From: Candidatus Methylomicrobium oryzae
Lineage (GTDB): Bacteria; Pseudomonadota; Gammaproteobacteria; Methylococcales; Methylomonadaceae
Length of the DNA stretch: 52,700 bases
Direction: 5' to 3'
Assembly (NCBI RefSeq): GCF_016745425.1
Contig: NZ_JAERVK010000023.1
Span: 1 to 52,700 of the forward strand
Shown here: positions 15,019 through 24,397 of the stretch, piece after piece
Numbering within the stretch: the first letter of the stretch is position 1
Layout of the letters: every line of letters starts with the position of its first letter
The notes under the pieces: model-generated
What the model saw: the letters and a program-made list of their open reading frames with translations, nothing else
The model's database searches: none
Told to the model about the DNA's origin: nothing
Program-made: the position numbers and the translations under genes

Positions 15019-18000
15019 TCACGTTCTCAGATCCAGCGTATAGGGGAACTCGTTGTTCACTTCCTCGCACGGCGCGGTGATCGGCCCCGGCGTATGCCCG
15101 TGTGCCCAGAACCGTGCCAGCCGCCGGGCTTCCGCTTCGTTCGCGTTGACCGGCAGGGTTTCGTAATTACGTCCGGCCGGATGCCCGACATGGTAAGTGC
15201 AGCCGCCGAGCGCGACGCCGTTCCAGGTGTCGATCAGGTCGAACACTAGCGGCGCCTGGGCCGGAATCGTCGGGTGCAGGCCGGAGGCCGGCTGCCAGGC
15301 CTTGTACCTGATGCCCGCGACCCATTCGTCGCGGCGCGCCGTGCGGCGGAGCGGCACCCTGCGGCCGTTGCAGGTCACGACATGGCGGCCTTCGGTCAGC
15401 CCCCGCGCCTTGATTTCCAGCCGTTCGACCGACGAGTCGACGAAGCGGGACGTGCCTTGCGCGGTCACTTCCTCGCCGAGCACATGCCAGGGCTCGATCG
15501 CGAACCGCAGCGCCAGTTCCGCATCGCCGATCTGCACCGCTCCGTAATGCGGAAAGCGAAATTCCAGGAACGGTGCGAGCCAGTCCATTGCGAACGGATA
15601 ACCCCAGCGCTGCATCGTTTCGGTCACATCCTTCAGATCGCCCGCAACAAAATGGGGCAGTAGAAAGCGGTCGTGCAGTTCGGTGCCCCAGCGTACAGGA
15701 TCAAGCTCATACGGATGCTCCCAAAACCGTGCAACTAATGAACGTAGAAGCAACATTTGTACCATGCTCATTTGGTGGTGCGGCGGCATCTCGAAGGCGC
15801 GGAATTCGACCAGGCCGAGGCGGCCGGCCGGGCCGTCGGGGGCGTAGAGTTTGTCGATGCAGAATTCGGCGCGGTGGGTGTTGCCGGTCATGTCGGTCAA
15901 CAGGTTGCGCAGCACCCGATCGACCAGCCACGGAGCCGGTGCCTGATGCTGCGCGAGTTGCTTCAGCGCGATCGAGAGTTCGTACAGCGATTCGTCGCGC
16001 GCCTCGTCGACGCGCGGCGCCTGCGAGGTCGGGCCGACGAACAGGCCCGAGAACAGATAAGACAGGCCGGGATGGTGCTGCCAGAAACGTACCAGGCTGG
16101 ACAACAGGTGCGGGCGGCGCAGAAACGGTGAATCGGCAGCGGTATGGCCGCCCAGCGTTACGTGATTGCCGCCGCCGGTGCCGGTGTGGCGGCCGTCGAG
16201 CATGAATTTTTCGGTACCGAGGCGCGCCAGGCGGGCTTCCTCATACAGGCTCTCGGTCAATTCGGACAATGCGGCCCAGTCGGCTTCGGGCGGTACGTTC
16301 ACTTCGATCACGCCGGGGTCGGGCGTGATGTTGAAGCGCTTCAGGCGTTCGTCGCGCGGCGGCTCGTAGCCTTCGAGCAGGATCGGAATGTTCAGGTCGG
16401 CGGCAGTGTTTTCGACCGCGACGACGAGCCGCAGCCAGTGCTCAAGGTCGGTCAAAGGCGGCAGAAACACATGCAGCCGGTTGTCGCGAATTTCGACGCA
16501 GAGTGCGGTACGGATCAGGTAACGGTCCCAATCGGCGTGGGCCGCATCGGCAAAACCCTGTTCGCTGATGCCCGGATGCGGAGCGGCCGCACCGAGGCGG
16601 TGCGTATAACGGGTCTGCAACGCACTGTGATCGGCGGGCAGCGGCGTTTTCGGCGCGAAAGGATCGAGCGGAATCAGCTGCTGGCGTTGATCGGCGGGCT
16701 CCCACAGCAGACTGTCCAGCGGCAGCCGATAACCCATAGGCGAATCGCCGGGCAACAGGAACATGTGTTCGCGGCGGAATTTCCAGCGCGACGAACGCCA
16801 CCGATCCTTGCTGTAGTCCCAGGCGATCGGCAGCACATGGCCGACGACCCGGTCGAGGCCCTGTTCGAAAATTTTGCGCAGGCGGGCCCGTTCGATCGGG
16901 TCGCGCAGCTTCGAGTCGAGCACGTCGGCATTCGCCGGCAGGTTGCCTTCCTTCCAGAGGTAGTAGAGCCCATCCTCGAAGCCGGGCATCGCATGATCGC
17001 TCGGCACGCCGAGAAAGCCGGCAAGGCGGCTGATGAAGCGGCCGGACAGATTGGTCTGCGACCGGAGGCGGTCCCGGTAAGCGGCGAGCAGGGCCGGGTT
17101 GCGCCAGACCGGCACGCCGTCGGTGCGCCAGAAGACGCCCAGCGACCAGCGCGGCAGCTGCTCGCCGGGATACCATTTGCCCTGGCCGTGGTGCATCACG
17201 CCGCTTTCCGCCCAGCGGCGATAAAGCCGGTGCAGCAGGTCCTCGGCGCGTTCGCGCTTGTGTTCGCCGAGCGCTTCGGTATTCCACTCGGGCGAATCCA
17301 TGTCGTCGATCGAGACGAATGTCGGCTCGCCGCCTTGGGTGAGCCGCACGTCGCTGCCTTGCAATCGTGCGTCGACCTGCTCGCCGAGCCTTTGAATCGC
17401 AGTCCATTGTTCCGCATTGTAGGGTTTGGTGACGCGCGGATCCTCGTGCACCCTGACGACCCGATTTTCGAAATGGAACGACACTTCGCACTTGTCGACC
17501 GCGCCGGTGATCGGCGCCGCGCTGACCGGGTCGGGCGTGCAGGACAGCGGAATATGGCCTTCGCCCGCGAACAACCCCGAAGTGGGATCGATGCCGACCC
17601 AGCCCGCGCCGGGCAGATAGACTTCGGTCCAGGCGTGCAGATCGGTAAAGTCCTGCTCCGGTCCGGACGGGCCGTCGAGGCTCTTCCGGTCGGCAGCCAA
17701 TTGCACCAGATAGCCCGACACGAAACGCGCTGCCAGTCCCAGATGGCGCATGATCTGCACCAGAAGCCAGGCGCTGTCCCGGCAGGAGCCGGTGCCGAAT
17801 TCGAGCGTTTCCTCGCAGCTCTGGATGCCGGGCTCCATGCGCAGCGTATAGCCGATGTCCCGCTGCAGGCGGCTGTTCAATGCAACGATGAAATTGACCG
17901 TATGGTCGGGCCGCTTCGGGAATTCCTGCAGCCATTGGCGCAACCTGGGGCCGTCTTCCCTGATTTCGAAATAAGGCGCCAGCTCCTTGGCTAGCTGGGG

Positions 18001-18321
18001 CTCATACCGGAACGGGAATTCGTTAGCGTAGTCTTCGATGAAAAAATCGAACGGATTGACCGTGACCAATTCGGCGACCAGGCTCACTTCGACCGAGAGT
18101 TTCTGTGTTTTTTCCGGAAACACATAGCGTGCGACATGGTTGCCGAAGGCGTCCTGCTGCCAGTTCACGAAATGCTTGGCCGGTTCGACTTTCAAGGAAT
18201 ACTGATGGAGCGGCGTGCGCGTATGCGGTGCAGGGCGCAAGCGGATCAGATGCGGCGCCAGCGCTACCGGCTGATCGTATTCGTAAACGGTAAGATGTTG
18301 AATCGCGATGGTCAGAGACAT
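15019..18321 (-). CDS. Transglutaminase-like protein with C-terminal DUF2126 domain
   Basis: An 1100-aa protein. Residues 1-85 are the bacterial transglutaminase N-terminal domain (MSLTIAIQHLTVYEYDQPV). Residues about 150-250 form the transglutaminase core with all three catalytic residues visible: C180 (GTGSCRDSAW), H229 (DLHAWTEVY) and D245 (GIDPTSG). The rest (about 290-1100) is the DUF2126 region, of unknown function, including a GNHVTLGG-type segment. The open frame extends 49 codons further, but the ATG at 18321 matches the family start. The fold could hydrolyse or form isopeptide bonds. It lies in the Anbu neighbourhood: divergent from Anbu (227 bp between starts) and followed by the ATP-grasp/alpha-E pair. 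No signal peptide is visible, so it is likely cytoplasmic. Confidence 0.93.
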   Translation of the reverse strand: MSLTIAIQHLTVYEYDQPVALAPHLIRLRPAPHTRTPLHQYSLKVEPAKHFVNWQQDAFGNHVARYVFPEKTQKLSVEVSLVAELVTVNPFDFFIEDYANEFPFRYEPQLAKELAPYFEIREDGPRLRQWLQEFPKRPDHTVNFIVALNSRLQRDIGYTLRMEPGIQSCEETLEFGTGSCRDSAWLLVQIMRHLGLAARFVSGYLVQLAADRKSLDGPSGPEQDFTDLHAWTEVYLPGAGWVGIDPTSGLFAGEGHIPLSCTPDPVSAAPITGAVDKCEVSFHFENRVVRVHEDPRVTKPYNAEQWTAIQRLGEQVDARLQGSDVRLTQGGEPTFVSIDDMDSPEWNTEALGEHKRERAEDLLHRLYRRWAESGVMHHGQGKWYPGEQLPRWSLGVFWRTDGVPVWRNPALLAAYRDRLRSQTNLSGRFISRLAGFLGVPSDHAMPGFEDGLYYLWKEGNLPANADVLDSKLRDPIERARLRKIFEQGLDRVVGHVLPIAWDYSKDRWRSSRWKFRREHMFLLPGDSPMGYRLPLDSLLWEPADQRQQLIPLDPFAPKTPLPADHSALQTRYTHRLGAAAPHPGISEQGFADAAHADWDRYLIRTALCVEIRDNRLHVFLPPLTDLEHWLRLVVAVENTAADLNIPILLEGYEPPRDERLKRFNITPDPGVIEVNVPPEADWAALSELTESLYEEARLARLGTEKFMLDGRHTGTGGGNHVTLGGHTAADSPFLRRPHLLSSLVRFWQHHPGLSYLFSGLFVGPTSQAPRVDEARDESLYELSIALKQLAQHQAPAPWLVDRVLRNLLTDMTGNTHRAEFCIDKLYAPDGPAGRLGLVEFRAFEMPPHHQMSMVQMLLLRSLVARFWEHPYELDPVRWGTELHDRFLLPHFVAGDLKDVTETMQRWGYPFAMDWLAPFLEFRFPHYGAVQIGDAELALRFAIEPWHVLGEEVTAQGTSRFVDSSVERLEIKARGLTEGRHVVTCNGRRVPLRRTARRDEWVAGIRYKAWQPASGLHPTIPAQAPLVFDLIDTWNGVALGGCTYHVGHPAGRNYETLPVNANEAEARRLARFWAHGHTPGPITAPCEEVNNEFPYTLDLRT

Positions 18322-18548
18322 GGGCGTTCTCAAAATAAAGCTGCGTAATGAAGAAATGTCGAAAAACGGAACGGGTCTTAGCGTCTGTGCAGATATTTCA
18401 AAGCAAAAACCGTACCAAAAATTAGATCTGTACCGAAAAAACAGTCCGGACAGCGTAAGGGGAACCATGAGGTAGGAAAAAAGTCGCTTTAACTAACCGC
18501 ATCTTCTAAAATGGATGCGTTTTTTGATTTTTTCGGGGAGAAAATGCA

Positions 18549-19295
18549 ATGACTTATTGTGTGGGGTTACTGTTGAAAGACGGTTTGGTGTTCGCGTCCG
18601 ATTCGCGCACGAACGCCGGCGTCGATTATGTGACCTCGTTCAGTAAACTGCATATCTTTACGCCGGCGCCGGACCGTTTCTTCGTGCTGATGTCGTCCGG
18701 CAATCTGGCGACCACCCAGGGCGTATTGAACCGTATTGTGCGCGATCTGGAATACCCTTCGGATCGAGGGAGCCTGTTGACCGCGCGTTATATGTTCGAA
18801 GCGGCCGACTATATCGGAAAAATCAGCCAGGAAATTCAGCGGGAACACGGTCCGGCTCTGATGTCGTCCGGCGTTAGCGTCGAAACCACGTTGATTCTCG
18901 GAGGGCAAATCCAGGGGCAAAATCCCGGCTTGATGCTGATCTATCCGCAGGGCAACTATTTCGAAGCGACGCGCGAAACCCCTTATTTGCAGATCGGTGA
19001 AAACAAATACGGCAAGCCGGTGCTTGACCGTGCGGTCGGCGCCTTGACCGGCCTCGAAGAAGGCGCGCGCCTGCTGCTGGTCTCCCTCGATGCGACCTCG
19101 CGCTCGAATGCGACGGTCGGACCGCCGTTCGAGGTCGCGATCTACCGAAAGGACGACATGAAGATCAACCACCACTTGAAATTGGCCGCCAACGATCCGT
19201 ATCTGCTGCAATTGCAGCAGCGCTGGAACGAAGGGCTGTGCGCCACGCTGCACAGCCTGCCGGTATTCGATTGGGAAACACCGACCTTGGGCTGA
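18549..19295 (+). CDS. Anbu, proteasome-type peptidase (HslV/20S beta homologue)
   Basis: A 248-aa protein with the proteasome-beta N-terminus: MTYCVGLLLKDGLVFASDSRT. Thr2 would be the nucleophile after Met removal, with D18 and K33 (FSKLHIF) completing the Thr-Asp-Lys set known from 20S beta subunits and HslV. This is the Anbu ('ancestral beta subunit') family, which assembles into open helical or ring-like oligomers and whose substrates are not known. A clear ribosome site (GGGGAG) precedes the ATG. It is transcribed divergently from the transglutaminase/ATP-grasp/alpha-E genes, the neighbourhood with which Anbu is typically found. No unfoldase partner is encoded nearby, in contrast to HslU with HslV. 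Confidence 0.93.
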   Translation: MTYCVGLLLKDGLVFASDSRTNAGVDYVTSFSKLHIFTPAPDRFFVLMSSGNLATTQGVLNRIVRDLEYPSDRGSLLTARYMFEAADYIGKISQEIQREHGPALMSSGVSVETTLILGGQIQGQNPGLMLIYPQGNYFEATRETPYLQIGENKYGKPVLDRAVGALTGLEEGARLLLVSLDATSRSNATVGPPFEVAIYRKDDMKINHHLKLAANDPYLLQLQQRWNEGLCATLHSLPVFDWETPTLG

Positions 19296-19464
19296 AGCCG
19301 GCATGCGTGTGCCGCTCCGGACCTCCTGCTGTGCAGTTTCCACCGGCCTTCGTCTTTCTACCGGCTTAAAAGCTTCCGAAATCAGCCCTTATTACGCCCC
19401 GCCTCTGCCGGGCGAGTCGGTTTTGGGAATCAATTACCGCCGGTAGGTAGGAGACATTTGCGCA

Positions 19465-19503
19465 TAAAAAAGCCGCCCTGCAGGATGATTACAGGGCGGC
19501 TTT
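19465..19503 (-). terminator. Intrinsic terminator of the phosphate porin gene
   Basis: GCCGCCCTG (19472-19480) pairs with CAGGGCGGC (19492-19500), an uninterrupted 9-bp GC stem. Read on the minus strand it is followed by TTTTTT. A shorter T-run on the + strand could also serve the Anbu gene that converges on it. Confidence 0.85.
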
Positions 19504-19554
19504 CAATAGCGGCTCTTGGAAGGCTAAAAAACCTATCCTGCCGAACTGCGACTG

Positions 19555-21210
19555 TTACCAGTCGACTTGAACGCGGGTTTCAAGAATATCCAGATCGGCA
19601 TTATTAAATGCCCGACTTGTAGCATTTGCAGTAGTGCCGCCTGGAACGGTAGTGACGGTACCCGTATCGATATCCAAGGCATGAACGTAATTCGCCATTA
19701 CGCGGAGATGCGAATTAGGATACCAGTTGATACCGAACTTGGCTGTTGATGCGCGTCCGCCATTGATGATGCCGGAGTTCAAGTCCATATAATCGTAACC
19801 GGCCGCAAGCTCCCATGCACCCCAGCCGCCGTGCATGTCAAAGTTGTGGTTCGGCTTGATCCGATCCCAGGCGCCGGTTTTTGCCTTATAGTTGCGCGAT
19901 TCGCCGGTCAGGAAGTAGGTCATATAGCCGTAGTAACCTTCCAGCGATTCGTCTCTACTGTAGCCTTGCCCGTGAATATTGGCTTGTATATATTCGCCTT
20001 GCACCGAGAATGGGCCATAAACCAGCGCGGTTTCGGCGCCCCACCGGTGGAGGTAATCGGCTTGAATCGCAGCTGCCGACTTAATATTGCCGGAGGTCAA
20101 ATTACCCGTATTCAATATAGAGGTACGGTCTACGTTGGCGCCTATGCCGTTGGCGAAAATGACGCCCCCATTGTTGAAGGAGCCATCACCTTTGTAATTA
20201 TTGTTAAAGGTAATGTACGATCCCGATGCACCCACATGCAAGAATTTGGTTTTGCTTTCCATCCACGGCAAGCCCGTCACGCGAGCATTGAGTTCCCAAC
20301 TGGTATCACCACCGCCGCCATTCCGATTGACGCCGCCGTTGGTATTGACGGCGCTGCCTGTGCTACCGGTAAGCGAGTTGCTTCCGTAAGCGTTGTTGTA
20401 ACCGCCGACGCCTTCCGTTTGCAGCGAGGTGCCAACTTGCCAGCGTTCGGCCGCGTAGTTCGCGCCGAAGCCCACCTTATAAGTATTCAGGTTGTCCACG
20501 AGGGTATTGACGGCCATGTTCCGCTCGATGAACGTCGTATAGCGGTTGCTGGTCGCTTCTTCCATGCTGAACGGTTCTTTAAAGGCACCGAACTTGACCG
20601 AGAAAGGCTTGGAAAAATTATAGCGAATGAATGCGTCGGTAATACCGCCCGCGTTCAAGCCGTTGCCGCGCGTAAAATCGTATTCGAATTTATAGTCGGT
20701 ATTTTTGAAAAAAGTCCCTTCGACGCCCAGACGCGCCCGGCGGAGTGTTGTGCCATCGTTTAATTCCGATGGAACGCCTGTCGGGGTTACAAAATCTACA
20801 GGCAATTTCTGATTAACATTGGCCTGTGAGTCGACCTGCATGCGCCCGTTAATTCCGGCTGTGAAATTGCCGTCTTTGGTCGCAAAATGTATCCCGTCGC
20901 TCAGTTTGACATGCACTGACTCAGGTCCAGAAGCTTCCTGGGCATGTTCTTCAAGCGCCTTGATTTGATTGTCTTTTAATGCCATTTCTTCCCGAATCGC
21001 GGCAATCTCTGCAGCATTCTTTTGCTCGGCGGTTTTCGCGGGTGCATCCTCGACCCTTTCAAAGGAGCCCATTAGCTGCCGGTTCGGGCCGGGCTCGGCA
21101 TAAATTTGCTTGGTTTTAACGTCGACGTAGAGATCGATTGCAAAGGCGGAAGATGTGGCCCCGGCGCCGAGAACGGTCGCAACAGCCAAGGTCAGTTTGG
21201 ATAAGGTCAT
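19555..21210 (-). CDS. Phosphate-selective porin (OprP/OprO type)
   Basis: A 551-aa outer-membrane protein. A signal peptide ends at about residue 24 (SSAFA before IDLYV). A short DUF4124-like motif (YVDVKTKQIYAEPG) and a coiled coil (about 60-95) precede the barrel. The barrel carries porin O/P features: GINGRMQVDSQ, TTLRRARLGVEGTFF, YDFTRGN, FSVKFGAFKEPFSMEE and ATSNRYTTFIERN, ending with the C-terminal aromatic (QVDW) needed for barrel assembly. OprP-like trimers import phosphate or polyphosphate. Regulation is visible: a double Pho box with a correctly spaced -10 lies 48-88 bases upstream, so PhoB induction on phosphate starvation is expected. A strong terminator follows, so the gene appears monocistronic. 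Confidence 0.92.
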   Translation of the reverse strand: MTLSKLTLAVATVLGAGATSSAFAIDLYVDVKTKQIYAEPGPNRQLMGSFERVEDAPAKTAEQKNAAEIAAIREEMALKDNQIKALEEHAQEASGPESVHVKLSDGIHFATKDGNFTAGINGRMQVDSQANVNQKLPVDFVTPTGVPSELNDGTTLRRARLGVEGTFFKNTDYKFEYDFTRGNGLNAGGITDAFIRYNFSKPFSVKFGAFKEPFSMEEATSNRYTTFIERNMAVNTLVDNLNTYKVGFGANYAAERWQVGTSLQTEGVGGYNNAYGSNSLTGSTGSAVNTNGGVNRNGGGGDTSWELNARVTGLPWMESKTKFLHVGASGSYITFNNNYKGDGSFNNGGVIFANGIGANVDRTSILNTGNLTSGNIKSAAAIQADYLHRWGAETALVYGPFSVQGEYIQANIHGQGYSRDESLEGYYGYMTYFLTGESRNYKAKTGAWDRIKPNHNFDMHGGWGAWELAAGYDYMDLNSGIINGGRASTAKFGINWYPNSHLRVMANYVHALDIDTGTVTTVPGGTTANATSRAFNNADLDILETRVQVDW

Positions 21211-21242
21211 GGTTGCTCACAGTGATGATTAAAACTGCGGCA

Positions 21243-21298
21243 AGGATAGAGAATAAAAATGACGGAGAAATGACAGAAATGTTACGGTTTGATGACAG
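21243..21298 (-). promoter_or_regulatory. Double Pho box and sigma70 -10 of the porin gene
   Basis: On the minus strand, four 7-base units with 11-base periodicity are seen: CTGTCAT (21298-21292), CCGTAAC (21287-21281), CTGTCAT (21276-21270) and CCGTCAT (21265-21259), each separated by four mostly A/T bases. The PhoB consensus is CTGTCAT-N4-CTGTCAT. The last box ends exactly ten bases before TATCCT (21248-21243), the spacing known for PhoB-activated promoters in which the box replaces the -35. The remaining upstream DNA to 21595 shows no gene. Confidence 0.9.
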
Positions 21299-21595
21299 CG
21301 CAACAAATCAGTGGAATAGCAGCGAATTTGCAACAACGAGGGAAAATCGCTGTACAAGCTTTTAATAAAGACGGCCTCAAACAGGCGCCATCCTATTGAG
21401 AAAATGAAAAATTTTCAATACCGATCGCGCACGGATAGCCAGCCGAAAGAAGGTCGGCAATATGGGGAGAGTAATGGCCGATTGATAATTCGCGCCGGAA
21501 AGAAGCCAATCCGTACGGCAGGTTTTACGGCGCGTTTTTACCGGATTTTCTCTATGATGGAATAAAAAGGTATGAAAAGATTGAAGAGGTAACGA
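21299..21595. other. Intergenic, no gene seen
   Basis: Between the Pho boxes and the end of the coiled-coil gene, I find no reading frame of merit and no clear terminator. TTGAGAAAATGAAAAATTTTCAA near 21398-21420 is a loose A+T inverted repeat. Confidence 0.4.
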
Positions 21596-22855
21596 TTACT
21601 GTGCCTGCGATTGCGACAACCGGTTCGCTGCCTCGATGTCGCTCTCGGCTTCCTTGATCGCCCGCGACAGTTCGGCGCGCTGTTTGTCCAGCACCAGCCA
21701 TTCGATTTGCCGGTGCAGGTAGGCGTCCTTGTTTTTGGTGACTTCGACGCGCAGTTCCAGTTCCTTGATTTCGGCCTGCAGCTGCATTTCCTTGAGGCGG
21801 GTCTGGTGCTCGATGCGTTCGGCTTCGAGTTGTTCTTCGTATTTCTGCTGCTCCTGCTGCAGCACTTCCTGCGCCTTGTAGCCGACTTGCAGCTCCCGTT
21901 CTTTCAGGATCGCTTCGTGTTCAAGCCTTTTTGCATGCAGCTGCTGCTCCAGCTCTTGCCGGCGGGCTTGCTGTTCGAGTTCGAACTGCAGGGCGGCGGC
22001 CTGCTCGATGCTTTGCAGGTGCTTTTCGTGCTTGACCTTTTCTTCGTGCAGCTTCGCTTCGATCGTAAACTGATCGGCGTTCTGTTTTTCCTGCGCAGCC
22101 AGCAGCTGGCGCTGGTTCTCCCGCTCGATCGCCAGTTTCTCCTGCTCTAACGCATGCAGCTGGTTCAGGTGTTCGAGGCGTTCCTTTTCCAGCACCTGTT
22201 CCTGACGAGTCCGCTCGCGCGCCCGCTTCTCGCGGAATTCGAAATTTTTCTCCAGGATGCTGAGGTAAACCGCCTCCTGGGTAAAACGGCCGTCGAGGCC
22301 GGGGCTGTCTTCCAGGTCGGCAAACGACGGGGTGAGCGCACAGACTGTGCGGCATTTGATGTATTTGACGGTCAGCGCCTCGTTGATCGCTTTTTCGATC
22401 TGCTTTTCGGTGGCGAAAAGGCCCGATTCGATCCATCTGCCGTCGCGAAGGTTCCTGAGCTCGGCATCGACGGTTGTCCGGATCAGTCCTTCATAGCCGG
22501 ATTTGATATGCGCGTTGATGTCGGAGAGGGTCTCGAGGTTGCGCTCGGCATAGCTGAAAGTGGCCTGGAAATGGATCGTCAATTGCGCTTTGAGCGTGCA
22601 GAGTCCTCCGTAAAGAGGCGTGGAAACGCTGATCGGCCATTCGGCGACCGGTAAAGGATAGACGCGGTGGTAAAAGCGCGGAAAGAATTTCGCGGGATAT
22701 TCGAACAGCCGGTAATACGGTCCCAGTTTGGAAAGCACGACGCGGCTCTCCCCGTCGAAGCCCGGATCCCAGACCTCGGTTTCGAGGGCGTCGGAAAACG
22801 TTTGCGGCGGCAGGCTGGTCAGCCAGGCGTCGAGCAGCGCTTGTTTATTCGTCAT
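21596..22855 (-). CDS. Coiled-coil protein with possible SPFH-like N-terminal half
   Basis: A 419-aa soluble protein. Residues 1-200 form a globular part. The stretch about 85-180 (TLKAQLTIHFQATFSYAERNLETL, then a Glu-rich helix IEKAINEALTVKYIKCRTV) resembles the strand/helix order of SPFH (stomatin/flotillin) domains, but there is no strong signature. Residues 205-405 are an almost unbroken, highly charged coiled coil (Glu/Gln/Lys/Arg-rich). No membrane segment is present. Its start lies within the last 11 bases of the upstream membrane-protein gene, so the two are translationally coupled and probably form one complex, with the coiled coil attached to a membrane partner. The specific function is unknown. 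Confidence 0.8.
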   Translation of the reverse strand: MTNKQALLDAWLTSLPPQTFSDALETEVWDPGFDGESRVVLSKLGPYYRLFEYPAKFFPRFYHRVYPLPVAEWPISVSTPLYGGLCTLKAQLTIHFQATFSYAERNLETLSDINAHIKSGYEGLIRTTVDAELRNLRDGRWIESGLFATEKQIEKAINEALTVKYIKCRTVCALTPSFADLEDSPGLDGRFTQEAVYLSILEKNFEFREKRARERTRQEQVLEKERLEHLNQLHALEQEKLAIERENQRQLLAAQEKQNADQFTIEAKLHEEKVKHEKHLQSIEQAAALQFELEQQARRQELEQQLHAKRLEHEAILKERELQVGYKAQEVLQQEQQKYEEQLEAERIEHQTRLKEMQLQAEIKELELRVEVTKNKDAYLHRQIEWLVLDKQRAELSRAIKEAESDIEAANRLSQSQAQ

Positions 22856-24137
22856 CGGCCACCTCCAAGGCGGCCGGAACGGCCGGGCTGGAAGCGCTGA
22901 TTGCCTGCTGCGCTTTCAGGGCGCGGATTTGCGCGCTCATCCGTTCTGCGATCAGGGGATAAAGATTCGGGGCAAATTCAACCGACTTCGAATCGATTTT
23001 GCGCAGGAAGCCGCGGCTCAATAAGAAGCCGACCGCGAACATCCGCGGCCAGTCCGAATAACGCCGGGCTTTTTCGATTTCGGATTTTTCGATCACCATC
23101 TCGAGCTCGTCGTTTTCGTTGATCCTGAATTCGGTAAACTGGCGCAGGCATTCGAAGACCAGTTCCTGTTCGCGCTCGCTCAAGGGGCCCGGTGCGGTGA
23201 ACTCCAGTCGGTAGGATAAAAACACCGTGAAAAAATCGGCCATGGACGCGCAGAGGAAGGCGAAGAGCGAAAAGTCCTTCCACATCGCGAACGACGGCGT
23301 AATGCCCTGCACGATTTCCGTATAAGTCATCAAAATCGGCATGTCCGGTGTAATGACGCCGCTGCTGGTCGCCATCTGGTTGAATTTGATCGAAACTTCC
23401 TGCAGGCTGGAAACGATTTTACGGTAGCGTGCTTCCGCATCGGGTGAACTCATGTTCCATTCGTTCAGCCCGTTTTGGAGTACGCGGATGTCCTGATTCA
23501 GTTTCTCGAATTCTTGTACAACCTGCGCCGATTCCTTCTTTTTGGTTTCGAACACCTCGCGCTGGTAGCGGAAAAATGGTCCCTGGCCGACCATGTTTTT
23601 TTGCGCCGCCGGGGCGTCCGGGTGAGTACCGTAATAGGCCTGGGTGACACTCTCGGAAGCCTTGTCGAGCTCGGCCTGCTGCTGTTTCAGGATTTTGGTT
23701 TTGGTGTCGGCGACGCTTTTCAGATAGGCGTTCACATCGGTACGGATTTTGTTCAACCGGTCGATTTGAATGTTTTCCTTCTGGGAAATCTCGTAGAACT
23801 TGAAATACGAGAAGGTAATCGAAGCGGAAACCGCTACCAGCAACGAAGCCAGTACGCTGAAAAAGCGCAGTCTATTCGCTTTCCAGTGCATGCCGGCGAT
23901 TTCCAGCGAGCTGATCACGATGATCGACTGGATCGCGATCGTGATGATCAGCGCAATCCAGGAAACGATAAAATGCGATAAGCCGAAAAAAGTGGTGAAA
24001 CCGGTCGCCATACTCAGCATCAGCACGATCGGAATCGTCCATACTCTGAGGCCGGCAACGAACAGGGTCTGTATGCTGTTGATGATGCCGCCGATCCCGC
24101 CGGAGTTGTGTTCTTTTCTGATTCTATTGATGTCCAT
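22845..24137 (-). CDS. Multi-pass membrane protein of unknown function
   Basis: A 430-aa inner-membrane protein. The ATG at 24137 (MDINRIRKEHNSGG) is preferred over a longer frame that begins with unlikely sequence. Three hydrophobic segments lie near residues 30-50, 55-75 and 90-110. A long hydrophilic helical/coiled-coil region (115-290) follows, then a fourth segment (about 300-325, FAFLCASMADFFTVFL), then a cytoplasmic tail with a winged-helix-like or phospho-sensing appearance (330-430). I do not recognise the family. It overlaps the next gene by 11 bases. Together the pair looks like a membrane scaffold with a SPFH-like or coiled-coil partner. Confidence 0.8.
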   Translation of the reverse strand: MDINRIRKEHNSGGIGGIINSIQTLFVAGLRVWTIPIVLMLSMATGFTTFFGLSHFIVSWIALIITIAIQSIIVISSLEIAGMHWKANRLRFFSVLASLLVAVSASITFSYFKFYEISQKENIQIDRLNKIRTDVNAYLKSVADTKTKILKQQQAELDKASESVTQAYYGTHPDAPAAQKNMVGQGPFFRYQREVFETKKKESAQVVQEFEKLNQDIRVLQNGLNEWNMSSPDAEARYRKIVSSLQEVSIKFNQMATSSGVITPDMPILMTYTEIVQGITPSFAMWKDFSLFAFLCASMADFFTVFLSYRLEFTAPGPLSEREQELVFECLRQFTEFRINENDELEMVIEKSEIEKARRYSDWPRMFAVGFLLSRGFLRKIDSKSVEFAPNLYPLIAERMSAQIRALKAQQAISASSPAVPAALEVADDE

Positions 24138-24397
24138 CGTTGCCAGATTGGGGGGAAGTATCGCGCTTGAATCCCCGGAAATTAAAGAGAAACCGCAATT
24201 TGGGAATGAGGCGCAGTCTATTTGATTTATAAGGAAAATGCAATCAGCGGCGCGCGGCCGGCGCATTCGGTTTTCAGGAAACTGCCTGACTGTGCGGGGC
24301 CGGATAGCGACGACCTGTCGCTATGGATTTTGATCCCGTTTCATGGTGAAAAAAACATCGGCCGGGCTTCCGTTACTCATCTTCGAAAAAACCGGCG

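Noticed and set aside
16144-17994. 616-codon + strand frame opposite the transglutaminase/DUF2126 gene
   Set aside because: The minus-strand frame encodes intact catalytic motifs; the + frame is a GC-driven shadow.
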